NCBI GenBank assembly: GCA_016930295.1
Contig: JAFGHE010000091.1
Coordinates: forward strand, 1-48,997
From: Sedimentisphaerales bacterium
GTDB taxonomy: Bacteria; Planctomycetota; Phycisphaerae; Sedimentisphaerales; SM23-30
Direction of reading: 5' to 3'
DNA: 48,997 nucleotides
Shown here: positions 36,010 through 43,068 of the stretch, piece by piece
Layout of the letters: every line of letters begins with the position of its first letter
Numbering within the stretch: position 1 is the first letter of the stretch
Translations under genes and position numbers: made by a program
The notes under the pieces: generated by a model
Told to the model about the DNA's origin: nothing
Seen by the model: only the letters and a program-made list of their open reading frames with translations
The model's database searches: none

Positions 36010-36697
36010 TGTAACTTTTCCCCTTTTCTATGAATAGAAGCACCAGCCCGGCAAATAAGACTTTATTTGTATCGGGCGTCAGGAAGTTGACCTTTTATAT
36101 ATCCCGGCTTGAATTTTATATAATTATGAGAACAGGGATTTTCTATTTCATTTATCAGACGTCGTGTGCCAGTATAGTTATAACTGATTATATATCAAGA
36201 GGTAACAAATCTCTACGTGTGGGTGATAACAAGGGATGGATTCAAATATTCAGGATTTTTCTTAATTTCTGCAGTATGCTGAGGGGAACTAGTCAGATAT
36301 GTCCTATAATACTGAACAAATTGGTGACTTACTCATTATCAATGGAAGAATCTTTATAGTAAAGGGTGTACAAAATACCAGTTCAAGCGAATGCCCATCC
36401 CGGGTATAAGTATTTTTACTGATTTTAAAATCGGCCAAAATGATTGCAGAGCAAACAGAGGGATGTTCTTAAATTATGAAAAGATGCGCCCGTCAAAAGT
36501 AGATATTGGCAATTAAAATCGTTGTTTTTAATCCAGAAACAAGCGTTCGAAATACTTTTGACGCTGTCGTCTGAAAAGTTACTTGAAATAGTGGCAGGAA
36601 TGATTATGATTTACATAAGATATTGCATAAGTTATTCTGAGATAAAGAGTTGTCATGACAGTTGTGCGAGGGGGCAGAAAGAACTGGAGCGTATAAG
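36010..36697. other. Intergenic region containing MITE copy B
   Basis: This AT-rich stretch lies between the divergent FIST and oxidoreductase genes. The 109-aa ORF at 36030-36359 looks non-coding. The MITE copy at 36483-36571 sits within 130 nt of the downstream start, so it may affect the operon promoter. Confidence 0.5.
36483..36571 (-). mobile_element. MITE-like element, copy B (89 bp)
   Basis: Read on the minus strand it runs from GACGACAGCGTCAAAAGTAT to GACGGGCGCATC. Perfect 6-bp direct repeats TGAAAA flank it (36477-36482 and 36572-36577). It is inverted relative to copies A and C. Confidence 0.92.
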
Positions 36698-38026
36698 TTG
36701 TCCGATATCGATGATTTCAAGGCGCTGTGCAAAGTAGCCGGTGTGTCTATTGAGGCAATCAGTGATATTTCCGTTTTATCAGAACAGGTTAGGGCGGGTA
36801 CTCTGATTATTCCGAATTCACTGGCTATTCACCCGATGGAAGGTGCGGATGGAGATTTTGAAGGCAGGCCCGGAGAGTTGACCTGCCGTCGTTATAAGCG
36901 GTTTGCGGCCGGGGGCGCCGGGCTGATTTGGGTGGAAGCCATTGCGATGGTTCCTGAAGGTCGAGCCAATCCCAGGCAACTATGGCTTCATGAAGGCAGC
37001 CTGGATGCTTTTGCGGAAATGGTCGCAATGATGCGTCAGGCGGCCACGGAAAGTATGGGGCCGGATCATAAACCAGTCATAGTTGCTCAATTGACCCATT
37101 CCGGACGTTATAGCAAGCCCGACGGTATCGCCAAACCGCTGATTGGTCAAAGGGACCCATACAGAGATCCGCTGATGCCGGAAGCCAGGCCAACCACGGA
37201 CAGGGAATCAAAAGTTGACGATCATTGCATTATGACAGATGAGTATCTGGACGATTTACAGCAGGCTTATGTTAAAGGGGCCGGGCTTGCGTTTAAAGCA
37301 GGATTTGATGCCGTCGATATCAAATCCTGTCATGGTTACCTTGTGAATGAACTGCTGGCCGGCCGGGACCGAAAAGGCAGGTACGGAGGTTCCTTTAAAA
37401 ACAGAACCCGGTTTATGCTGGAAATCATTGATAAAATTCATGTGACACTGGGTATGGACAGAGTGGTTACGACTCGTCTGGGCTTTTATGACGGTATTCC
37501 TTATCCATACGGCTGGGGGGTTGATAAACAGGATTATACCCGTTGCGACCTGACAGAGCCGAAAAAGCTGCTGAAAGAATTGAATGATCGCGATGTGCGT
37601 TTAATCAATTTTACGATTGCCAATCCCTATTACAACCCGCACCTCGGTCGGCCGTTCAACCAGCCGGTCAAGGGCGGCTATGCCGAGCCGGAAGATCCGC
37701 TCAGGGGCGTGCAGAGATTGATTGATATAGCCGGTCAGGTCCAGAGAGAATTTCCGGAACTGGCCCTGGTGGGGACCGGCTATAGCCGACTGGGCTATCG
37801 CATGGGCCATGTAGCCGCGGCGACGAAAGCCTCCGGCCGGGCCAGGGTGATCGGAGTCGGCAGAATGGCGTTTGCGTATCCGGATTATGCCAAAGATTTA
37901 CTTATCAGGGGGACTCTGGATAAAAATAAGGTTTGTGTCGGCTGCAGCGGCTGTTCTCAGCTTTTGCGCAATGGTCAGCCGGTTGGGTGTGTGGTACGAG
38001 ATAATAAGGTGTACGGCTTGAAATAA
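36698..38026 (+). CDS. NADH:flavin oxidoreductase, old yellow enzyme / dienoyl-CoA reductase-like
   Basis: The track starts at TTG 36662; a second TTG at 36698, eight nt after GGAG, is a better start and gives 442 aa. The protein has the FMN-binding TIM barrel of the old yellow enzyme family (QLTHSGRYSKPDG, FDAVDIKSCHGYLVNELL, NRTRFMLEII, GTGYSRLG, IGVGRMAFAYPDYAKDL). At the C-terminus CVGCSGCSQLL then GC gives C-x2-C-x2-C-x11-C, close to the 4Fe-4S cluster pattern of dienoyl-CoA reductase-type members, whose second FAD/NAD domain is missing here. It heads an operon with SDR, FAD-dehydrogenase and aldolase genes and probably reduces or isomerises an unsaturated or keto intermediate. Confidence 0.8.
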   Translation: MSDIDDFKALCKVAGVSIEAISDISVLSEQVRAGTLIIPNSLAIHPMEGADGDFEGRPGELTCRRYKRFAAGGAGLIWVEAIAMVPEGRANPRQLWLHEGSLDAFAEMVAMMRQAATESMGPDHKPVIVAQLTHSGRYSKPDGIAKPLIGQRDPYRDPLMPEARPTTDRESKVDDHCIMTDEYLDDLQQAYVKGAGLAFKAGFDAVDIKSCHGYLVNELLAGRDRKGRYGGSFKNRTRFMLEIIDKIHVTLGMDRVVTTRLGFYDGIPYPYGWGVDKQDYTRCDLTEPKKLLKELNDRDVRLINFTIANPYYNPHLGRPFNQPVKGGYAEPEDPLRGVQRLIDIAGQVQREFPELALVGTGYSRLGYRMGHVAAATKASGRARVIGVGRMAFAYPDYAKDLLIRGTLDKNKVCVGCSGCSQLLRNGQPVGCVVRDNKVYGLK

Positions 38027-38053
38027 TGATTGGCAATCTGAAAGGATAACACA

Positions 38054-38848
38054 ATGGATGAGATGCCGGTAGCAATTGTAACCGGAGGCAGCCGGGGAAT
38101 CGGTAAAGGGATCGCTAAGGAATTGGCTGGTCTGGGGTATGCCGTGGTAGTCAATTTTTATGGTTTCAGGGATAACCAGCCCAACGATACCACGGCCCGG
38201 CAAACACAGAGGGAAATCCGGGAGTCCGGGGGTATCTGTGAGATATGTCAGGGTGATGTAGCCGGCGAACAGGACAGGGGGGCTTTGGTGGATTTTGTCA
38301 GGGAAAAATTCAGTCGTTGTGACATGCTGGTTAATAACGCCGGCGTAGCTCCTTTGCAGCGCAGGGACATTCTCGAATCGACCGAGGAAAGCTATGATCG
38401 GGTCATGAATATCAATCTCAAAGGTCCGTACTTTTTGACACAACGTGTGGCAAACTGGATGATCGAACAAACAAAAACACATTCGGATCGGTCCTTCAGG
38501 ATATGCAATATCAGCAGCATTTCCTCTTATACGAGCAGCCCGAGCCGGGGTGAATATTGCCTGAGCAAGGCAGGTATCAGTATGATGACCCGGCTTTATG
38601 CCGACCGGCTGGCATCCTATGGGATTGGTGTCTTCGAGGTTTGTCCCGGCCTGGTCCGGACGGATATGACCAGCGCGGTCAGGGAACAATACGATACGTT
38701 GATTGCTGACGGATTAACACCGATCAAACGCTGGGGTTATCCTGAGGATATTGCCAAAGCGGTCGGAGCGATTGCGCAAGGACGTCTGGATTTTTCGACC
38801 GGTCAGGTCATCCATGTGGATGGTGGATTTCATATAAGGCGATTATAA
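38054..38848 (+). CDS. Short-chain dehydrogenase/reductase (3-oxoacyl-ACP reductase-like)
   Basis: The 264-aa protein is a classical SDR: cofactor motif TGGSRGIG, NNAG, catalytic Ser in NISSISSY, YCLSK (Tyr-x3-Lys), and C-terminal GQVIHVDGGF. Such enzymes are often annotated FabG, but the operon of sugar-acid-type enzymes suggests a polyol, sugar or sugar-acid substrate. The start follows GAAAGGATAACACA. It lies 27 nt after the oxidoreductase gene and 2 nt before the FAD-dehydrogenase gene, so it is part of one operon. Confidence 0.88.
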   Translation: MDEMPVAIVTGGSRGIGKGIAKELAGLGYAVVVNFYGFRDNQPNDTTARQTQREIRESGGICEICQGDVAGEQDRGALVDFVREKFSRCDMLVNNAGVAPLQRRDILESTEESYDRVMNINLKGPYFLTQRVANWMIEQTKTHSDRSFRICNISSISSYTSSPSRGEYCLSKAGISMMTRLYADRLASYGIGVFEVCPGLVRTDMTSAVREQYDTLIADGLTPIKRWGYPEDIAKAVGAIAQGRLDFSTGQVIHVDGGFHIRRL

Positions 38849-38850
38849 AG

Positions 38851-40896
38851 ATGGAGACCAGGAAAATCAGAACCATTTCGAATCAAATGATTACAGAGCA
38901 TTATTATAATACGGTGATTATCGGTGCGGGCGCTGCCGGCATGAATTGTGCCGGGAAACTTCATGAGACGATGGATCAGAAGGGCATCTCAAATCCTCAA
39001 GAACGTATAGCCGTGGTAACGGCAGGTGTTGGATTAGGCGCTTCCAGAATGAGCGGCTCGGATAAGCAGACCTATTACAAGTTGGGAACCAGTCCGGATA
39101 TCGCTGACAGTGCGGAAAGCTTTGCCCGGAGCCTGACAGCGGGCGGGTGTTGTCATGGCGATCTGGCACTGGCTGAGGGGATCGGGTCTTTGAGAGGATT
39201 CTATAATCTGGTGGAGGTGGGGGTTCCGTTTCCTCATGACGGCCTGGGCAGCTATATCGGTTACAAAACAGACCATGATCCCTGCGAAAGAGCAACCTCA
39301 GCAGGACCTAAAACAAGTAGGATTATGAGTGAATGCCTGGAGAAGGTGGTCAGACATTATGGTATCGAGATATTTGATCATCAGGAGGTTACTGATTTTC
39401 TGACTACGGGCACAGGTGCGGATAAAAGGATTGTGGGCGTAGTAACGCTTTATAAAAAGGAAATTACCGAGAATACTTTTGCGATTCATGTTTTTTATGC
39501 TGAGAATTTTATACTGGCGGCGGGCGGGCCGGGAGCGTTATACCAGAGGAGTGTCTATCCGCCCGGGCAGACGGGTATCCACGGGATAGCGTTTAAAGCG
39601 GGTCTGGCCGGCGAGAATCTGACCGAATCGCAGTTTGGTCTGGCCAGCACGAAATTTCGCTGGAATGTATCAGGCACGTATATGCAGGCCATACCGCGAC
39701 TATTCAGTACAGACGCAGAGGGTCATGATGAACGTGAGTTTTTGACGGAATTTTTTCCTTCGATGAGCAGGATGGCCACGGATATTTTTCTGAAAGGATA
39801 TCAATGGCCGTTTGATCCACATAGAATCGAGAACCTCCAGTCATCGCTTATAGATGTCATTGTGTTCAATGAATCGCAAAAAAACAGACGGGTATTCATG
39901 GACTTTCTGCATAACCCTATCGGCAATGAAAAAATGAATGAGTTTCGCCTGGAGGATCTGGAAGAGGAGGCGCTGGCCTATCTCAAAGCCACGGGAGCCG
40001 TGCAAATGCGTCCCATCGACCGCCTGGAACATATGAACCGGCCGGCTATTGATATATATAAAGAACATGGTGTCGATCTGTTTTCAGAGCCGTTGGAGGT
40101 CGCTGTATGTGCTCAGCATAATAACGGCGGTTTTGCAGTCAATGTATGGTGGGAATCCAATATACCCCATACTTTTGTCATTGGCGAGATGGCGGGGACT
40201 CATGGTATCAAACGGCCGGGCGGGGCCGCACTCAATGCCGGCCAGGTTGGCGCCCTGAGAGCGGCGGAATTTATCGTAAATGCGTACGGAAGTGAAATCG
40301 CTCAGACAATGAGCGATAATTCCCAGGTTCATCAAAAGATAGAAGACGTGATTAAAAAACTCGATACTCTTAAAGGCTCTGGTTCCGATTCGCCTCCCCA
40401 GAATGTTATAGATGAAATTCAGAATAGAATGACGGTATGCGCCGGCCATATTCGCAAGCTTGAAAAGGCGGAAAAAGCCATGGATAAGGCAGTGAGACTT
40501 TACCATAATATAAATGATAATGGCTTTAAACTGAAAGGTGTAAACGATATAATTACGGCTGTTCAGGCACAGCATCTGGCCCTGACAAGCATTGCCTATT
40601 TAAAGGCGATTATCGAATTATTAAAAGCCGGAAGTGGTTCGAGAGGTTCGCATCTGGTTTTAAGTGACGATGGTGTCGAGGTACATCCTGATATAAAAGA
40701 TCCAGACACCGGCGGGCCGCTTCGATTTAAACAGGAGAATGAAAAGCTTAGAAAAACAATTTTGACCGTCACCTTTAATGAAATGGCCGAAGATTTATTC
40801 GATTGTGAGGCTGTGCCTGTTAGAAGTGCGCCAAAAGAAAGGAAGCCATTCGAGACGGCGTGGAAAGATTATCGAAAAGGACAGATTTATCAGTGA
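38851..40896 (+). CDS. FAD-dependent dehydrogenase, fumarate reductase/succinate dehydrogenase flavoprotein-like
   Basis: The 681-aa protein has an N-terminal dinucleotide-binding motif (TVIIGAGAAGMNCAG), an internal ILAAGGPGALYQRS, and a C-terminal FAD segment (FVIGEMAGTHGIKRPGGAALNAG), typical of the FrdA/SdhA/aspartate oxidase superfamily. HNNGGFAVN matches the substrate-loop region. The last 200 residues are helical and charged. There is no Fe-S or membrane-anchor subunit nearby, so it is not a standard complex II. It lies 2 nt after the SDR stop. In context it probably oxidises or reduces a sugar-derived acid; the substrate cannot be told from sequence. Confidence 0.78.
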   Translation: METRKIRTISNQMITEHYYNTVIIGAGAAGMNCAGKLHETMDQKGISNPQERIAVVTAGVGLGASRMSGSDKQTYYKLGTSPDIADSAESFARSLTAGGCCHGDLALAEGIGSLRGFYNLVEVGVPFPHDGLGSYIGYKTDHDPCERATSAGPKTSRIMSECLEKVVRHYGIEIFDHQEVTDFLTTGTGADKRIVGVVTLYKKEITENTFAIHVFYAENFILAAGGPGALYQRSVYPPGQTGIHGIAFKAGLAGENLTESQFGLASTKFRWNVSGTYMQAIPRLFSTDAEGHDEREFLTEFFPSMSRMATDIFLKGYQWPFDPHRIENLQSSLIDVIVFNESQKNRRVFMDFLHNPIGNEKMNEFRLEDLEEEALAYLKATGAVQMRPIDRLEHMNRPAIDIYKEHGVDLFSEPLEVAVCAQHNNGGFAVNVWWESNIPHTFVIGEMAGTHGIKRPGGAALNAGQVGALRAAEFIVNAYGSEIAQTMSDNSQVHQKIEDVIKKLDTLKGSGSDSPPQNVIDEIQNRMTVCAGHIRKLEKAEKAMDKAVRLYHNINDNGFKLKGVNDIITAVQAQHLALTSIAYLKAIIELLKAGSGSRGSHLVLSDDGVEVHPDIKDPDTGGPLRFKQENEKLRKTILTVTFNEMAEDLFDCEAVPVRSAPKERKPFETAWKDYRKGQIYQ

Positions 40897-41013
40897 TTCC
40901 TTAAAAAAGAATAAGGCGAAGTAGGAATATAACTGTTTTAATATCAATAGGTTATAATTAATTAAAATAGCAGATATATCATTATGTTTGGAGTAATACG
41001 AAAGGATTGACAA

Positions 41014-41685
41014 ATGGTGAGACATTCAAGATCGAACGTTTTATGGGCCATGAAGGAGACAGGACTCATACCTGTTTTTTATAATGGCGATTTCGAAGTC
41101 GCCCGGCAGATCATGACGGCCTGTGCTGATGGCGGCGCCCGATGCATCGAATTTACTAACAGGGGTGACCGGGCAATCCAGGTATTTACCCGACTTACAG
41201 AATACCGGGACGTTCATCGGCCGGATATTATGTTAGGCACTGGCTCGGTATGCGATGCTCCGACCGCGGCAGGGTATATCGGGGCCGGGGCCGATTTCGT
41301 GGTTGGTCCGCTCCTTGACGAAGAAACCGCTATACTCTGCAATAAAAGAAAGATCCCATATTCTCCGGGTTGCGGCAGCCTCACAGAAATTCACCAAGCC
41401 CATGCCCTGGGCGTTGAAATATGCAAGATTTTCCCGGCCAAGGAAGTCGGCGGCCCGGCCTTTATAAAAGCAGTCATGGGGCCGTGTCCCTGGGCAGAAC
41501 TCATGCCCACCGGCGGCGTACTGCCTACGCGCGAATCCCTCACCGAATGGTTCCAGGCCGGGGTGGCCTGTGTCGGTATGGGTTCCAAACTCATTACCAG
41601 CGACCTGATAGCCGCCCAAAACTATCCGGCGATCACAAAGAAAGTAAAAGAAGCGATTGAACTTATAAAAGAAATAAGGGGGTAA
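41014..41685 (+). CDS. eda: KDPG/KHG aldolase
   Basis: The 223-aa class I aldolase cleaves 2-keto-3-deoxy-6-phosphogluconate (or a related 2-keto-3-deoxy acid) to pyruvate and an aldehyde. The Schiff-base Lys lies in CKIFPA, the acid/base Glu46 in CIEFTNRG, and the family segments LGTGSV, YSPGCGS, PTGGV and VGMGSKL are all present. The start follows AAAGGATTGACAA. It is 117 nt after the FAD-dehydrogenase gene and is probably the last gene of the operon, which points to sugar-acid breakdown. No KDG kinase or dehydratase is in the window. Confidence 0.9.
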   Translation: MVRHSRSNVLWAMKETGLIPVFYNGDFEVARQIMTACADGGARCIEFTNRGDRAIQVFTRLTEYRDVHRPDIMLGTGSVCDAPTAAGYIGAGADFVVGPLLDEETAILCNKRKIPYSPGCGSLTEIHQAHALGVEICKIFPAKEVGGPAFIKAVMGPCPWAELMPTGGVLPTRESLTEWFQAGVACVGMGSKLITSDLIAAQNYPAITKKVKEAIELIKEIRG

Positions 41686-41700
41686 TCGTACCTCCATGGC

Positions 41701-41717
41701 GAGGTTTGAGAAACCTC
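41701..41717. terminator. Hairpin between convergent genes
   Basis: GAGGTTT GAG AAACCTC forms a 7-bp stem between the aldolase stop and the histidine kinase stop. There is no clear T-run on either side, so a terminator role is only likely. Confidence 0.4.
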
Positions 41718-41721
41718 TTCA

Positions 41722-42990
41722 TCACGGTATAGTAAAACAAAAACAGCTCCCTTTCCCTGGCCCGGCTGATTCCACCCATAGCCTACCCCCATGAATTTCG
41801 ATAATCCTTTTCACAATCGCCAGCCCTGTTCCGCTGCCATTGCTTTTACTGTTCAGTTTCTCGAATAAACCGAAAACCTTCTCCTGATACTGCTCCTCGA
41901 TCCCTATCCCGTTATCACGAACATATAAAACCGTTTCATCTCCATCCTGCCGTGCTCCGATTTCAATGCGGGGCTGGGTTTGATCCCCCATATACTTCAC
42001 TCCGTTTTCGATCAGGTTTTGCATTACTTCCACCAGTCGTGTCCGATACCCAACCACCGTCGGCAGACCTTCCTTCACCCGGATCTCCACACCTCGTTCC
42101 CGAATCAAACTCGCTAATAAGTTTATCGCTTCATGCGTCACTTTGTCCAGACCAAACGCATTCCTTGAATTCTCCAGTCTCCCGATCCGCGACAACTCCA
42201 GCAACTCTTCCAGCAAATTAGTCATTCGCGCCGCCGCATACCCAATCCAGTTAAGGGAATCTTCAACCTGTTCCGTATTCCCTTCCTTTAAACCTTCTTT
42301 TAGCATTCCCAGAAAACCATGGATCGTCACCAGGGGTGATCTCAGATCATGCGAAACCGTATAAATAAAACGCTCCATCTCCGCATTCTTGGCTTCCAGT
42401 TCGCAGATCAGCTTTGTTCGTTCTTCTTCGGCCTCTTTTTGTTGCGTGATATCCGTAATCGTACAACGCAGCCCTACCGGCTCTCCCTGCCCATCGGTAT
42501 CCGCCACACTCTCAACCAGCCCGTAGAACTCACTTCCATCTACGCGGATCATTTTTAATTCACAACTCTGCCGCTCTTTCGTTTCCAGCACAATTTTCCG
42601 ATGCGCATACAGTACATCCCTGAAAGCCTCCACAACATACTGAGAAATCCCTCGTTGAAGCAGACGCCCTCTCTCAATTCCCAGTAACCTGGCCCCCGTA
42701 AGGTTCACCTCCTTAATGATACCCTTGACATTGAAGGTGAAATATCCCACCGGCGCCAGATCATACAGGTCGAAATATTTATTCCGCGAGTCCTCCAACT
42801 CCCCCTGCAACCGCCGCAATTCTTCGTTCTGCATCTCCAGTTCAATCTGATATACTTGCAGTTCATGCACTAACTTTTGTATATCTTCCCGGGGAATCTT
42901 ATCGACAATTGACGGCGTCTCCCGCATAAACTCCTCTGCTCGACCCCGCAGCGTATGCAACTGCTTAAATTTCAATCTATCTTCTTCCAT
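41722..42990 (-). CDS. PAS sensor histidine kinase
   Basis: The track begins at TTG 42996; the ATG two codons on, with AGAGGA at good spacing, is preferred (422 aa). A coiled-coil N-terminus (ELQVYQIELEMQNEELRRLQGELE) leads into a PAS domain (YDLAPVGYFTFNVKGIIKEVN), HisKA with the His in YTVSHDLRSPLV, and HATPase motifs QNLIENGVKYMG, RDNGIGIEEQYQEKVF and GSGTGLAIVKRI. There is no transmembrane segment or receiver. It lies 78 nt after the CheB-CheR fusion on the same strand and may act with it. Its sequence resembles phytochrome-type and NtrY-like kinases in the catalytic core. Confidence 0.9.
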   Translation of the reverse strand: MEEDRLKFKQLHTLRGRAEEFMRETPSIVDKIPREDIQKLVHELQVYQIELEMQNEELRRLQGELEDSRNKYFDLYDLAPVGYFTFNVKGIIKEVNLTGARLLGIERGRLLQRGISQYVVEAFRDVLYAHRKIVLETKERQSCELKMIRVDGSEFYGLVESVADTDGQGEPVGLRCTITDITQQKEAEEERTKLICELEAKNAEMERFIYTVSHDLRSPLVTIHGFLGMLKEGLKEGNTEQVEDSLNWIGYAAARMTNLLEELLELSRIGRLENSRNAFGLDKVTHEAINLLASLIRERGVEIRVKEGLPTVVGYRTRLVEVMQNLIENGVKYMGDQTQPRIEIGARQDGDETVLYVRDNGIGIEEQYQEKVFGLFEKLNSKSNGSGTGLAIVKRIIEIHGGRLWVESAGPGKGSCFCFTIP

Positions 42991-43068
42991 TTCCAAATCC
43001 TCTAAAATTTGCCAAACAGGCTTTATACCCTGGAATCAAAACATCAAAAACCATGCTCCCGGTTTCTC

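Noticed and set aside
36030-36359. 109-aa ORF upstream of the oxidoreductase operon
   Set aside because: Composition is unlike a protein, and no motif or ribosome binding site was seen.
37898-38689. 263-aa minus-strand ORF opposite the SDR gene
   Set aside because: It is an antisense shadow of the SDR gene, whose motifs are all present on the plus strand.
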